The notes: a model not told the origin generated them from the letters alone. A stretch of 64,000 nt of DNA from Shewanella aestuarii (GCF_014647215.1 NZ_BMOT01000008.1:1-64000); one strand, 5' to 3'. Shown: positions 38,461 to 48,781, counted from the first letter of the stretch. Numbers and translations are program-made.

Positions 38461-40884
38461 ATGTCAAAACCAGATTCAATCATACTTAGGCTGTTGCGTT
38501 GGGTTCAAAAATGGATGGTACACACAATTGTTGTGCCTCATGATCCGTTTGCTGATTTAAATTTTGATCCTGCAAAACCTATTGTTTATGTGATGAAAAC
38601 AGAGTCGCTAAGTGACACTGCAGCATTAAGTGAAATGACTGAGGACTTAGGATTACCTAGCCCATACTCACCATTACAACTTGATGGACTGAAAGTACCA
38701 CGAGTGGTTTGCTTAGAAGGTCGTAAACCGATAATCGGCAAGCGTGAAGGTGGAGAAAAGTTTTTAAGTTGTTTTACCAGCTTATTAGCTCTTCATCGTC
38801 AACAGCCCGATCTCGACATTCAATTGGTTCCGGTCAGTCTTTATTGGGGGCGTACTCCTGGCAAGGAAGATGACACCATGAAAGCCGCAGTGCTTGAGCG
38901 TGAAAGCCCAACTTGGCTGCGTAAATGGTTAATGATTTTATTTTTAGGTCGCCATAGCTTTGTGCAATTTTCTAATGCCATGTCATTACGTTATATGGCG
39001 GATGAGCACGGGACTGATAAAGCCATTGCACACAAACTAATTCGTGTTGCTCGTGTGCACTTTCGTCGTCAACGCAAAGTGATGACGGGCCCACAATTGC
39101 CGAACCGTCAAGCCATGTTCGCTTCGTTATTGTCCTCTGAATCCATTATTAAAGCCATTGAAGAAGAAGGGGCTAATAAAAAGATATCTAAAGAAAAAGC
39201 ACGTGAAACCGCAATTGAATATTTGGATGAAATTGCTGCTGATTATTCTGACAGTTTAGTGCGCATAGCTGAGCGGTTTCTCACTTGGCTTTGGAACAAA
39301 CTCTACAGCGGTATTAACATTAAAGGCGCAGAACAAGTACGTCAGCTACATCATGATGGCCATGAAATTGTCTATGTGCCTTGTCATCGTAGCCACATGG
39401 ATTATTTGTTACTTTCTTATATTTTGTATTATCAAGGTATGGTTCCACCGCATATCGCAGCGGGTATTAACCTCAACTTCTGGCCTGCAGGCCCCATGTT
39501 CCGTCGTGGGGGAGCATTCTTTATTCGTCGCAGCTTTAATGGCAACAAGTTATACACTGCGATTTTCCGTGAATACTTAGATCAACTTTTCGCCAAAGGC
39601 TATTCAGTTGAATACTTTACTGAGGGTGGCCGTTCACGAACAGGGCGATTACTCGCACCTAAAACGGGCATGTTGGCAATGACAATCAATAGCGTATTGC
39701 GCGGTATTGAGCGTCCAGTGACTTTAGTACCGGTTTATTTGGGTTATGACCACGTGATGGAAGTGGCTACTTACCACAAAGAGTTAAGTGGCAAGAAAAA
39801 AGAAAAAGAATCTGTTTGGCAAGTATTTGGTGCTATTAGAAAATTACGTAATTTTGGTCAAGGTTATGTCAACTTTGGTGAGCCAATTAACCTGCAGAAC
39901 TTTTTGAAGCAGCAGGCTCCAGATTGGCGTGAAGAAGTGGCGAAAGACCCTGAACAAAAACCATCATGGGTAACGCCTGCAGTTAACCTTTTAGCTAATC
40001 AAGTGATGACCAAAATTAATGGCGCGGCAGCGGCAAGCTCTGTGACGTTAACCAGCCTAGTGTTATTAGCTTCTGAGCAAAATGCATTAGAACGTCATCA
40101 ATTAGAGCGTCAGTTAGATTTTTATCTCAAACTGCTAAAAAATGCGCCTTATTCCAATTACACTTCCGTGGCGGAAGGCAATGGTGCCTCGATTATTGAG
40201 CACTGCTTATCTTTAAATAAGTTCACACTTGAAACTGACCCTTTAGGTGACATTGTTGCGCTAGATCCAAAGCATGCCATCACCTTAAGTTATTACCGCA
40301 ACAACATTATTCATTTAATGATTATTCCTTCCCTTATCGCCAGCTGTTTAGTGCGCTACGAAGAGTGTAACCGTGAGCAAATATTGGCTGTAGTGGAAGA
40401 TTTCTATCCACTAATGAAAGCTGAGTTATTCATGGGAATTGAAGATATTTCAGTGTATGTGGATCAAGTGTTGGCGCAGATGGTGGCTGAAAACCTCCTG
40501 AGTTGTGGCGATCGTTGTACTGTAGTTGAAAGTAACATTACCCAACTAGAATTGCTTGCTGAAACCGTAAGTGAAACAATGCAGCGTTATGCGATTATCT
40601 TTAATCTTTTGGCTATAAAACCTCATTTAGAGCGTGCAGAGCTTGAATGTGACAGCCATTTATTAGCTCAACGTTTAGGCGCGCTACACGGCATTACGGC
40701 GCCAGAGTTCTATGACAAAAAACTATACAACACCTTGAGTGTTAAATTGAAAGAGTTAGGTTATTTAAGCAGTAACGAGCATTCAGACGAAGTCTCTCGT
40801 ATTCGTGATCATGCCAATAGTTTGTTACGTTCATCCGTTAAACAAACCATCCAAGATAGCGTTAACGCGGAGCATTTAAGTTAA
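38461..40884 (+). CDS. plsB: Glycerol-3-phosphate 1-O-acyltransferase PlsB
   Basis: Inner-membrane enzyme that acylates glycerol-3-phosphate at position 1, the first step of phospholipid synthesis, using acyl-ACP or acyl-CoA. The acyltransferase HX4D motif is HRSHMD at about 309-314, followed by [29 protein letters not shown] and PVYLGYD, the four family blocks. Starting at ATG 38461 (MSKPDS) the length is 807 residues, as in E. coli; an upstream ATG at 38422 adds 13 residues with no homologous look. The stop overlaps the next gene's start by one base. Confidence 0.96.
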   Translation: MSKPDSIILRLLRWVQKWMVHTIVVPHDPFADLNFDPAKPIVYVMKTESLSDTAALSEMTEDLGLPSPYSPLQLDGLKVPRVVCLEGRKPIIGKREGGEKFLSCFTSLLALHRQQPDLDIQLVPVSLYWGRTPGKEDDTMKAAVLERESPTWLRKWLMILFLGRHSFVQFSNAMSLRYMADEHGTDKAIAHKLIRVARVHFRRQRKVMTGPQLPNRQAMFASLLSSESIIKAIEEEGANKKISKEKARETAIEYLDEIAADYSDSLVRIAERFLTWLWNKLYSGINIKGAEQVRQLHHDGHEIVYVPCHRSHMDYLLLSYILYYQGMVPPHIAAGINLNFWPAGPMFRRGGAFFIRRSFNGNKLYTAIFREYLDQLFAKGYSVEYFTEGGRSRTGRLLAPKTGMLAMTINSVLRGIERPVTLVPVYLGYDHVMEVATYHKELSGKKKEKESVWQVFGAIRKLRNFGQGYVNFGEPINLQNFLKQQAPDWREEVAKDPEQKPSWVTPAVNLLANQVMTKINGAAAASSVTLTSLVLLASEQNALERHQLERQLDFYLKLLKNAPYSNYTSVAEGNGASIIEHCLSLNKFTLETDPLGDIVALDPKHAITLSYYRNNIIHLMIIPSLIASCLVRYEECNREQILAVVEDFYPLMKAELFMGIEDISVYVDQVLAQMVAENLLSCGDRCTVVESNITQLELLAETVSETMQRYAIIFNLLAIKPHLERAELECDSHLLAQRLGALHGITAPEFYDKKLYNTLSVKLKELGYLSSNEHSDEVSRIRDHANSLLRSSVKQTIQDSVNAEHLS

Positions 40885-42140
40885 TGACCAACCATATGAA
40901 CGCGGCAAAAAATGGCCCCAAAAGTAAATCACTTATCGGCGGGGCGATGATTATTGCAGGAACAACCGTTGGGGCAGGTATGTTCTCTTTGCCGGTTGTC
41001 GGTGCCGGAATGTGGTTTAGTTATTCAATGATCATGTTGGTCGGCATTTGGTTTTGTATGCTGATGTCCGGATTATTATTGTTAGAGGCTAACCTTCATT
41101 TCGAGCCTGGGGCCAGTTTTGACACCTTAACCCGTGATACGCTTGGGCAGTTTTGGCGTATCGTTAATGGCTTATCCATCGCGTTTGTATTGTATATTTT
41201 AACTTACGCCTACATCAGTGGTGGTGGCTCAATTGTTAACCATAGCTTGCAGGCTATCGGTATCGCACTACCACAAAGTATTGCCGGTTTAGTGTTTGCC
41301 GTAGTGTTAGCCTTGATAGTGTTAACCAGTACTAAAGCTGTGGATCGTATTACCACCATTATGTTGGGCGGTATGGTGATCACTTTCTTTCTTGCAACCG
41401 GTAATTTACTGATTGAAATAGAGCCAAGTCGCTTGTTCGAGCCCGATGGTGAGCCTCGCTATTTACCTTACATGTTAGCCGCATTACCTTTTGGTTTAGC
41501 CAGTTTTGGTTATCACGGCAATGTCCCCAGTTTGGTCAAATATTACGGTAAAGATGCTAAGACCATTGTAAAAGCTTTAGTATTAGGAACCTCTATCGCG
41601 TTAGTGATTTATACCTGTTGGTTAGTGGTTACTATGGGTAATATTTCACGTGGGATGTTCTCAGAGGTTATCGCCCAAGGCGGTAATATGGGCGTGTTAG
41701 TCGGGGCATTGTCTGAATCGATTTCAAGTGAAAACTTATCGCGCGTGTTAACCCTGTTTGCAAATTTGGCTGTAGCCTCTTCATTTTTAGGGGTGACATT
41801 AGGTTTGTTTGATTATCTTGCCGATCTATTCGGTTTTGATGATTCACGTATAGGCCGTTTAAAAACTGCCTCGGTGACTTTTATTCCTCCGACTCTGTTG
41901 GGTTTATTGTTCCCGAATGGTTTTTTGATGGCGATTGGTTTTGCAGCACTAGCAGCAACCATATGGGCGGTGATTGTTCCTGCTCTATTGGCGTATAAAA
42001 CCCGCCAGTTATACCCAGACAGCCAAGGATTTAAAGTACCTGGCGGAAATGCGTTGATTGTTATTGTGGTGATGTTTGGTGCGCTTACGGCAATATGTCA
42101 CTTATTGGCGATGGCAGATATTTTACCCGTTTATAAATAA
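40884..42140 (+). CDS. Aromatic amino acid permease (TyrP/Mtr family)
   Basis: The 418-residue membrane protein of the hydroxy/aromatic amino acid permease (HAAAP) family has eleven or so helices. The N-terminal GGAMIIAGTTVGAGMFSLPVVGAG is the typical first-helix motif of Mtr, TnaB and TyrP, and FGLASFGYHGNVPSLVKYYG is a further family block. It probably imports tyrosine or tryptophan with protons. It shares the TAATG overlap with plsB, so it is co-transcribed and translationally coupled to it, although the functions are unrelated. A strong terminator follows. Confidence 0.9.
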   Translation: MTNHMNAAKNGPKSKSLIGGAMIIAGTTVGAGMFSLPVVGAGMWFSYSMIMLVGIWFCMLMSGLLLLEANLHFEPGASFDTLTRDTLGQFWRIVNGLSIAFVLYILTYAYISGGGSIVNHSLQAIGIALPQSIAGLVFAVVLALIVLTSTKAVDRITTIMLGGMVITFFLATGNLLIEIEPSRLFEPDGEPRYLPYMLAALPFGLASFGYHGNVPSLVKYYGKDAKTIVKALVLGTSIALVIYTCWLVVTMGNISRGMFSEVIAQGGNMGVLVGALSESISSENLSRVLTLFANLAVASSFLGVTLGLFDYLADLFGFDDSRIGRLKTASVTFIPPTLLGLLFPNGFLMAIGFAALAATIWAVIVPALLAYKTRQLYPDSQGFKVPGGNALIVIVVMFGALTAICHLLAMADILPVYK

Positions 42141-42159
42141 TCGTTTCAAAAATAATAAT

Positions 42160-42190
42160 AAAAAAGTCTTCTTCGGAAGACTTTTTTATT
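42160..42190 (+). terminator. Rho-independent terminator after the permease gene
   Basis: An extended stem (AAAAAAGTCTTC paired with GAAGACTTTTTT) is closed by a TTCG tetraloop, followed by ATTTT. It lies 20 bp after the stop. Confidence 0.9.
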
Positions 42191-42387
42191 TTATAGCCAA
42201 TGAAAAGGCATTTTGCCTGATGAAATGAACCAGAGTTGCGTCAATTGATATTCACTTACACTGTTATTCAGAGATAACCCAAATCAATCACCTTGCTGGT
42301 AGAAATAAACTGCGTCAGACGTGAAAGTTGCTGTAGTGTCTGCGTTGAATTTGCTATGTTATTTTTTTGATCATGGATGAGGTTTAT

Positions 42388-42654
42388 ATGACAGATAACA
42401 AGCTACAAAAAATGAAACAAATTGAAAGAAAAATGCTGTTGGTTGGCATTATCGACTTTCCCGGTAGTTTACTGTTTGGTTTAGGTTTGTACGGTATTTT
42501 TGTCGGTTTCGGCAACGATTTTTTACCTATGTTAGCCGACCAAACGATTGTTTACAGCATGCTAGCTGTCGGTGGAGCAATCATGGCCTGGGGCGCGGTG
42601 AATATGTTTAAGCTCGGCATGGAAAAAAAGCGCCTTCTTGCTACAGATATATAA
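42388..42654 (+). CDS. Small two-helix membrane protein, unknown function
   Basis: The 88-residue protein starts at ATG 42388 (MTDNKLQKMKQ), with GATGAGG five bases upstream; alternative in-frame starts at 42373 and 42367 are less well placed. Two hydrophobic segments, about 24-42 and 55-76, follow a basic N terminus, and the C terminus is charged. No domain is recognised. It stands alone between a terminator and cymA, with its own promoter region. Confidence 0.65.
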   Translation: MTDNKLQKMKQIERKMLLVGIIDFPGSLLFGLGLYGIFVGFGNDFLPMLADQTIVYSMLAVGGAIMAWGAVNMFKLGMEKKRLLATDI

Positions 42655-42925
42655 TAGATTGGAGTAAACATCATCTATTTGAGATCTGCGTTGCAATTAT
42701 GCCGTTGATTTTTTGTGTTTTGTTGTTATATCGCCTGACTTGTATTAAGTTAAATTTAAGTTTGGAGTGAGTATGTTGAGTCGATTATTGATCGACTTCA
42801 AAGTTTAAGTGATTTCTACAACCCTATACGCTTAAACTTAGAGTCATATCTGCTTTTTTGGCGCCAAAACACTCTACACTTGCCGAAAATTAAAACGTAA
42901 AAATACTGTAAAACGGAGATGTGTG

Positions 42926-43489
42926 ATGAACTGGCGTGCACTTTTTAAACCAAGCGCGAAATATTCCATTATTGTGCTGATAGTAGTCGGCGTGATTTTG
43001 GGTGTAGTAGGCTACTTTGCGACTCAGCAAACTTTACATGCAACAAGCACAGACGAATTCTGTATGTCTTGTCATAGCAATCATTCATTAAAAGATGAAG
43101 TATTAGCTTCTGCTCACGGCGGCGGGAGTGCGGGTGTTACTGTTCAATGTCAAGATTGTCATTTACCTCATGGTCCAGTTGATTACTTGATCAAAAAAAT
43201 CATCGTATCAAAAGATTTATATGGTTTCTTAACCATTGATGACTTTAACACTCAAGCTTGGTTAGATGAGAATCGTAAAGAACAAGCCGATCTTGCCTTA
43301 AAATACTTTAAGGCCAATGACTCAGCTAACTGTCGTCACTGTCATACTCGTATTTATGAGAATCAACCTGAAGACATGAAGAAAATGGCCAAGAAGATGC
43401 ATGAAAACAACTTCAAAAAAGCGCCAGAAGACAGAAAAACCTGTGTAGATTGTCATAAAGGTGTTGCGCATCCTTACCCTAAAAAGTAA
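42926..43489 (+). CDS. cymA: CymA, inner-membrane tetrahaem quinol dehydrogenase
   Basis: CymA oxidises menaquinol and passes electrons to periplasmic and outer-membrane reductases (iron, manganese, fumarate, nitrate, DMSO) in Shewanella anaerobic respiration. The NapC/NirT-family protein of 187 residues has one N-terminal helix (about 12-32) and four haem motifs: CMSCH (46-50), CQDCH (75-79), CRHCH (136-140) and CVDCH (173-177). The GPVDYLIKKIIVSKDLYGF and HPYP segments are also as in known CymA. The ATG at 42926 has GGAG seven bases upstream and gives the family start MNWRALFKPS. Monocistronic, with a strong terminator. Confidence 0.97.
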   Translation: MNWRALFKPSAKYSIIVLIVVGVILGVVGYFATQQTLHATSTDEFCMSCHSNHSLKDEVLASAHGGGSAGVTVQCQDCHLPHGPVDYLIKKIIVSKDLYGFLTIDDFNTQAWLDENRKEQADLALKYFKANDSANCRHCHTRIYENQPEDMKKMAKKMHENNFKKAPEDRKTCVDCHKGVAHPYPKK

Positions 43490-43510
43490 GTGTATTTAGC
43501 TGACAAAAAT

Positions 43511-43542
43511 AAAAACCTCGTTTCAGAAAACGAGGTTTTTTT
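43511..43542 (+). terminator. Terminator after cymA
   Basis: The arms AAAAACCTCGTTT and AAACGAGGTTTTT form a 13-bp perfect stem with a short loop and a T-rich tail, 21 bp after the cymA stop. The symmetrical A/T flanks let it also serve the convergent small gene at 43564. Confidence 0.9.
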
Positions 43543-43563
43543 ATGCTTGCCATTTAATCGAGA

Positions 43564-43842
43564 CTAAAGAAGTGTTCTTTGTATTATTTTTTGCCGATAA
43601 GCTAATAAACCAAACAGACCAAAAACACAGACCATTAAGTAGTCTTTTATTGTTAAAGAGAGCCTATCTTTAAACATCTGGTGAAATATGACTATTTGTA
43701 AAGCATGCATTATTACCGTTACCAGTAGCAATATCGTTAAGGCCATGCCCATCAAGCCTGCAAACGGGTAAGCCAGATTATAAATCATGGCCAACCAGGC
43801 CATAGCTGTGGTGGCATAACCCAACTTAATCAGCTGTGTCAT
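43564..43842 (-). CDS. DUF1145 family membrane protein (YhhL-like)
   Basis: A 92-residue protein with three hydrophobic segments (about 8-27, 30-52 and 66-82), resembling the DUF1145/YhhL family, which in many gammaproteobacteria follows rsmD, as here (3 bp after the rsmD stop). Function is unknown; it is probably co-transcribed with rsmD. Confidence 0.75.
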   Translation of the reverse strand: MTQLIKLGYATTAMAWLAMIYNLAYPFAGLMGMALTILLLVTVIMHALQIVIFHQMFKDRLSLTIKDYLMVCVFGLFGLLAYRQKIIQRTLL

Positions 43843-43845
43843 CCA

Positions 43846-44427
43846 TTAACTCTCAGCTTGATAAGTAAATAAGCGATAACTGACCTGGCCTGCTTTTTTT
43901 TCTTTTAATGGCTGCCAACTAGCGGGGATCACAATATCAGCAACATCGTGTTCGGTTTCAAGATAGATGATCGCATCATTATTTAGCCAATTATGGGCCA
44001 TCAACAGCTCAATCGTTTGTTGAGCTAAACCCTTGCGAAATGGAGGGTCAATAAACACAAGGTCAAAACCTGTGTCTGCTCCTTTAGATAATAATTGTAA
44101 ACTATCTCCATTAACCACTTTCGCATTGGTGCAATTTAATGTCTGGAGATTTTTAGTTAATTGATTAGCAGCACTTTTTTGCAGTTCAAACATTAAGGCA
44201 AATTCAGCATAACGTGATAAAGATTCAAGACTTAATGCACCACTTCCCGCAAAGCAGTCTAATACTCTGGCACCACGAATATCGCTAGATAACCAGTTAA
44301 AAAGAGTTTCTCGCACACGGTCAGTTGTTGGCCGTAAGCCTTCTAAATCATGGATCGGAAGCTTACGAGAACGCCACTGTCCTGAAATAATTCTGACTTG
44401 CCCGCTACTGGTATTTTGTCGCGCCAT
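43846..44427 (-). CDS. rsmD: 16S rRNA (guanine(966)-N(2))-methyltransferase RsmD
   Basis: Methylates G966 of 16S rRNA during small-subunit maturation. Family motifs are RIISGQWRSRKL and LRPTTDRVRETLFNWL at the N terminus, the SAM site DCFAGSGALSLESLSR, and the catalytic DLVFIDPPFRKG (DPPF). The ATG at 44427 (MARQNTSSG, 193 residues) fits the family start better than the ATG nine codons upstream. It is divergent from ftsY, the usual rsmD-ftsY arrangement. Confidence 0.94.
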   Translation of the reverse strand: MARQNTSSGQVRIISGQWRSRKLPIHDLEGLRPTTDRVRETLFNWLSSDIRGARVLDCFAGSGALSLESLSRYAEFALMFELQKSAANQLTKNLQTLNCTNAKVVNGDSLQLLSKGADTGFDLVFIDPPFRKGLAQQTIELLMAHNWLNNDAIIYLETEHDVADIVIPASWQPLKEKKAGQVSYRLFTYQAES

Positions 44428-44605
44428 GGGTTCCTCGTGATTTTGCCTGAACAAAGAAAAAGAAAGTGGTAGACTATGCTCACCTTAAACAGCTGATATT
44501 TTATATTAAACTCAGCAAAATTACTGAGTATTCTCCAATTCACCCTATTGGCGAGCAAAATTAGCTGTTATTGATCCTATTTTATATTTAGCACTGGTAG
44601 CAAAC

Positions 44606-45970
44606 ATGGCAAAGAAAGGTTTTTTCTCTTGGTTCCGTAAAGATAAGAGTGAGCAAGAAGTTGAACAGGTTTCTAAAGAAACAATCCAAGATCTAACCCA
44701 AGAGTCTCCAGCGGATACGAGTGCTGAAGACGTTCGTATTGCTGCTGAAGCCAAGGCTTTAGAAGATGCCCGTATTGCTGCTGAAGCCAAGGCTTTAGAA
44801 GATGCCCGTATTGCAGCAGAAGCCAAGGCTTTAGAAGATACCCGTATTGCAGCAGAAGCCAAGGCTTTAGAAGATGCCCGTATTGCTGCTGAAGCCAAGG
44901 CTTTAGAAGATGCCCGCATTGCTGCTGAAGCCAAGGCTTTAGAAGATGCCCGTATTGCCGCTGAAGCCAAGGCTTTAGAGGATAACGCTCAAGGCGTGGT
45001 TAGTCAGGTTGAACCGGAGCCACAGGAAAAGCCGAAAAAAGAAGGGATGTTCGCCCGTTTAAAGCGCGGTTTAATGCGTACCAGTGAAAACATTGGTTCA
45101 GGCTTTATCGGACTATTCAGTGGTAAGAAAATTGATGATGACTTATTTGAAGAGCTTGAAGAACAGCTATTGATCGCTGACGTCGGTGTTGAAACTACGA
45201 CTAAGCTAATTAATAGCCTAACGGAACAAGCATCACGTAAACAGTTGAAAAATGCCGAAGCACTGTATGAACTGATGCGCGATGAAATGCATAAGATGTT
45301 AGAGCCTGTCGCTATACCATTAGTGCCGGATAATGCCGATGGCCCTTTTGTTATTTTAATGGTGGGTGTTAATGGTGTTGGTAAAACCACAACAATCGGA
45401 AAGTTAGCAAAACAGTATCAAAATCAAGGTAAATCTGTCATGTTAGCCGCTGGTGATACCTTCCGTGCGGCTGCCGTTGAGCAGTTGCAAGTGTGGGGGC
45501 AGCGCAATAATATTCCCGTTGTGGCTCAGCATACTGGGGCTGATAGCGCATCGGTGCTTTTTGATGCACTGCAAGCCGCCAAAGCTCGTAAGGTGGATGT
45601 ATTAATTGCAGATACTGCGGGCCGCTTACAGAACAAAGGCCATTTAATGGAAGAGTTGAAAAAAGTGGTTCGAGTGATGAAAAAACTCGATATTAATACA
45701 CCACATGAAGTCATGCTCACCCTAGATGCCAGCACTGGCCAAAATGCCATCAGCCAAGCGCAACTATTCCAAGAAGCAGTGGGTGTAACCGGAATAACAC
45801 TAAGTAAACTCGATGGTACTGCCAAAGGCGGTATTATTTTCGCTATTGCAGATAAATTTAATATTCCAATTCGTCATATTGGTGTTGGCGAACAAATTGA
45901 TGATTTACGTACTTTTAATGCCCATGATTTTATCGAAGCATTATTTAGTCAAGAAAAGGCAGAAAAATAA
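44606..45970 (+). CDS. ftsY: Signal recognition particle receptor FtsY with repeat-bearing N-terminal domain
   Basis: FtsY is the membrane receptor of the signal recognition particle. The C-terminal NG GTPase domain is complete: GVNGVGKTTTIGKLA (P loop), DTFRAAAVEQL, DTAGRLQNKGHL and SKLDGTAKGG. The acidic N-terminal A domain holds seven tandem copies of a 12-residue unit (A/V/T)RIAAEAKALED at about residues 43-126. This highly charged helix may act in membrane or translocon contact and may vary in length between strains. It is the first gene of ftsY-ftsE-ftsX, with 3 bp to ftsE. Confidence 0.97.
   Translation: MAKKGFFSWFRKDKSEQEVEQVSKETIQDLTQESPADTSAEDVRIAAEAKALEDARIAAEAKALEDARIAAEAKALEDTRIAAEAKALEDARIAAEAKALEDARIAAEAKALEDARIAAEAKALEDNAQGVVSQVEPEPQEKPKKEGMFARLKRGLMRTSENIGSGFIGLFSGKKIDDDLFEELEEQLLIADVGVETTTKLINSLTEQASRKQLKNAEALYELMRDEMHKMLEPVAIPLVPDNADGPFVILMVGVNGVGKTTTIGKLAKQYQNQGKSVMLAAGDTFRAAAVEQLQVWGQRNNIPVVAQHTGADSASVLFDALQAAKARKVDVLIADTAGRLQNKGHLMEELKKVVRVMKKLDINTPHEVMLTLDASTGQNAISQAQLFQEAVGVTGITLSKLDGTAKGGIIFAIADKFNIPIRHIGVGEQIDDLRTFNAHDFIEALFSQEKAEK
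44732..44983 (+). repeat. Seven tandem 36-bp repeats inside ftsY
   Basis: Seven head-to-tail copies of a 36-bp unit (encoding xRIAAEAKALED) differ only at a few bases, mostly synonymous such as GCT/GCA/GCC, plus GTT and ACC in place of GCC at the first codon. The unit length is a multiple of three, so gain or loss of copies keeps the reading frame. Confidence 0.95.
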
Positions 45971-45973
45971 CCC

Positions 45974-46660
45974 ATGATCCAATTTGAGCAGGTCAGTAAA
46001 GTTTATCCAGGCGGGCAAAAAGCCCTATTGGATGTTAATTTTCACCTACGCCAAGGTGAGATGGCTTTTTTAACCGGCCATTCAGGTGCGGGTAAAAGTA
46101 CGCTGCTTAAGTTGATCACCGTTATTGAGCGCGCATCTGCGGGAAGAGTGTCAATCAACGGGCATGATATTGCCAATGTTAGCCCTAAACATGTGCCTTA
46201 TTTACGCCGTAATATCGGGATGATTTTTCAAAATCATCATTTATTACTGGAAAAAACCGTATTTGATAATGTGGCGTTACCTTTGGTTATTGAAGGTTTC
46301 TCCCATGGTGAAATTAAAAAGCGGGTTGCCGGCGCCTTGGATATGGTCGGGTTATATGGCAAAGAGCGACATAACCCTATTATGTTGTCAGGTGGTGAGC
46401 AGCAACGTGTTGGTATTGCTAGAGCAATTGTGAATAAGCCACCTATTTTGCTTGCCGATGAGCCCACAGGTAACTTAGACCCTAAGCTGTCTATGGATAT
46501 TTTACGATTATTCGAAACGTTTCACGATGCCGGTACCAGTGTATTAATTGCCACCCATGACCTAGGGTTAATTGCTCGGATGAAATACCGCACATTTACG
46601 TTAAAACAAGGGCAAATGATTGGTGGTGAGCAGCAAACTAGTCGAGTGGGTGAAGCTTAA
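45974..46660 (+). CDS. ftsE: Cell division ATP-binding protein FtsE
   Basis: The 228-residue ABC ATPase pairs with FtsX to regulate peptidoglycan hydrolases at the septum. It has the Walker A motif GHSGAGKSTLLKLI, signature LSGGEQQRVGIARAIV, Walker B LLADEPTGNLD and switch histidine IATHDL. It follows ftsY by three bases and ftsX begins directly after its stop, so the three are one operon. Confidence 0.97.
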   Translation: MIQFEQVSKVYPGGQKALLDVNFHLRQGEMAFLTGHSGAGKSTLLKLITVIERASAGRVSINGHDIANVSPKHVPYLRRNIGMIFQNHHLLLEKTVFDNVALPLVIEGFSHGEIKKRVAGALDMVGLYGKERHNPIMLSGGEQQRVGIARAIVNKPPILLADEPTGNLDPKLSMDILRLFETFHDAGTSVLIATHDLGLIARMKYRTFTLKQGQMIGGEQQTSRVGEA

Positions 46661-47626
46661 ATGGCCAAACAAAATCATATAACCCAAAGTAAGCTGCCAA
46701 TTTCAGGCCGAATTGTGATGTTTTTTATTCGCCACGTGCAGCAAGGCATGTCTAGCATAGGTGAATTATGGCGAAACCCCATTTCATCTATTATGACCAT
46801 GGCAGTACTTGGCGTGAGTTTAAGCTTACCAGCTGCACTGCAAGTGCTGGTCAAAAATGCTGAAAATATTACTCAATCTTGGAACAGCGCAGCCGAAATA
46901 TCGCTTTTCATTAATGAAGGACGAAGCGAACAGTCGATTCAAAGTTTAATTACCCGAATAAAGTCATTTCGTGAAGTCGCCTCTGTGGACTACATTAGTC
47001 GCGAACAAGCCCTAGAAGAGTTTCAGCGCTTATCAGGATTTGGTGAAGCATTATCTTATTTAGATGAAAACCCGTTGCCTGCTGTTGTCAGCGTGACTCC
47101 CTCAGTAAAGTATTCCAGCCCTACAGGTGCACGCGAACTTCTGCGTAAATTAGAGCGTGAACCAGAGGTTAGCTTTGGTCGTTTAGACATAGAATGGCTT
47201 GAGCGTTTACAGGCGCTGGTTCGCTTGTTGGAAAAAACTGTCCTAGCCATTGCGGCTTTATTGGTTCTAGCCGTGGTATTGGTCATTGGTAATACAATTC
47301 GTTTGGCCATTATGAATCGCCGTACCGAAATCGAAATCATGAAGTTAGTGGGGGCAACGGAAGCCTTTATTCAACGACCTTTTCTTTATACCGGCATTTG
47401 GTATGGTGTTATCGGTGGTTTATTGGCCTGGCTTATTATCAATATACTTGTGTGGTATTTAGATAGTGCGTTGGCTGATTTGATGGGACTATATGGCAGC
47501 CAGCTAAGTTTAGCCTCGTTAACTTTTGCTGAGTTAGGGCAACTCGTATTACTCGCGTCATTCTTGGGTTGGTTAGGGTCATATCTGTCAGTACGCCAAC
47601 ACTTACGTAAGATTGAGCCATCGTAA
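46661..47626 (+). CDS. ftsX: Cell division protein FtsX
   Basis: Integral membrane partner of FtsE, 321 residues, with a cytoplasmic N terminus, a first helix near residue 50 (SIMTMAVLGVSLSLPAALQVL), a periplasmic domain of about 110 residues and three further helices in the C-terminal third. The segment IMNRRTEIEIMKLVGATEAFIQRPFLYTGIWYG is the usual FtsX/MacB cytoplasmic contact with the ATPase. It starts at the base after the ftsE stop. rpoH follows after about 280 bp, with its own promoter. Confidence 0.96.
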   Translation: MAKQNHITQSKLPISGRIVMFFIRHVQQGMSSIGELWRNPISSIMTMAVLGVSLSLPAALQVLVKNAENITQSWNSAAEISLFINEGRSEQSIQSLITRIKSFREVASVDYISREQALEEFQRLSGFGEALSYLDENPLPAVVSVTPSVKYSSPTGARELLRKLEREPEVSFGRLDIEWLERLQALVRLLEKTVLAIAALLVLAVVLVIGNTIRLAIMNRRTEIEIMKLVGATEAFIQRPFLYTGIWYGVIGGLLAWLIINILVWYLDSALADLMGLYGSQLSLASLTFAELGQLVLLASFLGWLGSYLSVRQHLRKIEPS

Positions 47627-47903
47627 AGTTTTACTGAACCCTCAAGAAGGTCAATCGCTTAGATATCTTAATTAGAATATCCGATAATGTTAATCGAGCA
47701 ATCTTCAGCATATGAAACTTTGTTTACTTGCAAAGTAGTGCATTAACGGGTTAAATAACCACTCGAATGAACTTTTTTTGACATAAGATGTCTTAAATAC
47801 AGTAAGTTCATTAGCTAATAACTTGTAGTGTTTTTAGTTTATGTCATTCAATTACAAGATTTTATAGCATGTTTTATCCAAAGAATAAGTAGTAGGAGAG
47901 CGA

Positions 47904-48764
47904 ATGACTTATCAAACGCAATCAATGGCGCTAGCGTTACCACAAAGCAGTGGCAGCATAGAAGCTTATATTCAGTCAGTATCTAAAATTGAAATGTTAG
48001 ATGCTAAGACTGAATTTGATCTTGCCAAGCGTTTACAAGAAACGGGCGATCTTCAAGCGGCAAAACAACTTATTATGTCGCATTTACGCTTTGTTGCTCA
48101 CATAGCCAAAGGTTATTCAGGCTATGGGCTTCCACAAGCGGATTTAATTCAAGAAGGCAACGTTGGTTTGATGAAAGCGGTAAAACGTTTTGATCCCGAT
48201 GTTGGCGTACGTCTAGTATCATTTGCTGTTCACTGGATTAAAGCTGAAATTCATGAATATGTCTTAAAAAACTGGCGTATCGTGAAAGTCGCAACCACTA
48301 AAGCGCAAAGAAAATTATTCTTCAACATTCGTAAATCTAAAAATCGTTTAGGCTGGTTTAGCGAAGAAGAAGTGGCAATGGTGGCTGAAAACTTAGGCGT
48401 GTCTAAATCCGATGTGACCGAAATGGAATCGCGTATGGCGGCTCAAGATCCTGCATTTGATTTAACTAACGACAGTGATGATGACGCAACCGATTTTGCA
48501 CCCGCTTTGTATTTAGAAGATCATTCTTCAGACGTCGCTCAGAACATTGAAGATGATAACTGGGAATCAGATTCGCAGAATCGATTATTATCCGCCATTA
48601 AAACATTAGATGAACGCAGCCAGCACATTTTGCGTTCACGTTGGTTAGATGATGATAAAGTCACATTGCAAGAGCTTGCCGATACTTACCAAGTGTCAGC
48701 AGAGCGCATTAGACAGTTAGAAAAAAATGCCATGAACAAGCTTAAAAGCTGTATGGATATCTAA
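47904..48764 (+). CDS. rpoH: RNA polymerase heat-shock sigma factor RpoH (sigma-32)
   Basis: The 286-residue sigma factor directs heat-shock promoters. Region 2 contains [40 protein letters not shown], the RpoH box lies at about 135-143 (QRKLFFNIR), and region 4.2 ends with [35 protein letters not shown] lies just before the ATG. The 277-bp upstream region has room for multiple promoters; a TTGACA hexamer at 47778-47783 is visible but without a good partner at -10. A strong terminator follows, and beyond it lies the left end of the yicC island. Confidence 0.97.
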   Translation: MTYQTQSMALALPQSSGSIEAYIQSVSKIEMLDAKTEFDLAKRLQETGDLQAAKQLIMSHLRFVAHIAKGYSGYGLPQADLIQEGNVGLMKAVKRFDPDVGVRLVSFAVHWIKAEIHEYVLKNWRIVKVATTKAQRKLFFNIRKSKNRLGWFSEEEVAMVAENLGVSKSDVTEMESRMAAQDPAFDLTNDSDDDATDFAPALYLEDHSSDVAQNIEDDNWESDSQNRLLSAIKTLDERSQHILRSRWLDDDKVTLQELADTYQVSAERIRQLEKNAMNKLKSCMDI

Positions 48765-48781
48765 CCTTCGTTATTCTCAAT

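Noticed and set aside
44545..44970. Minus-strand ORF with ASSKALASAAIR repeats
   Set aside because: It is the antisense reading of the ftsY repeat array; the repeat keeps all frames free of stops.
44732..44983. CRISPR-like array
   Set aside because: The units are contiguous with no spacers and encode protein in frame with ftsY; the same holds for 50591-50731.
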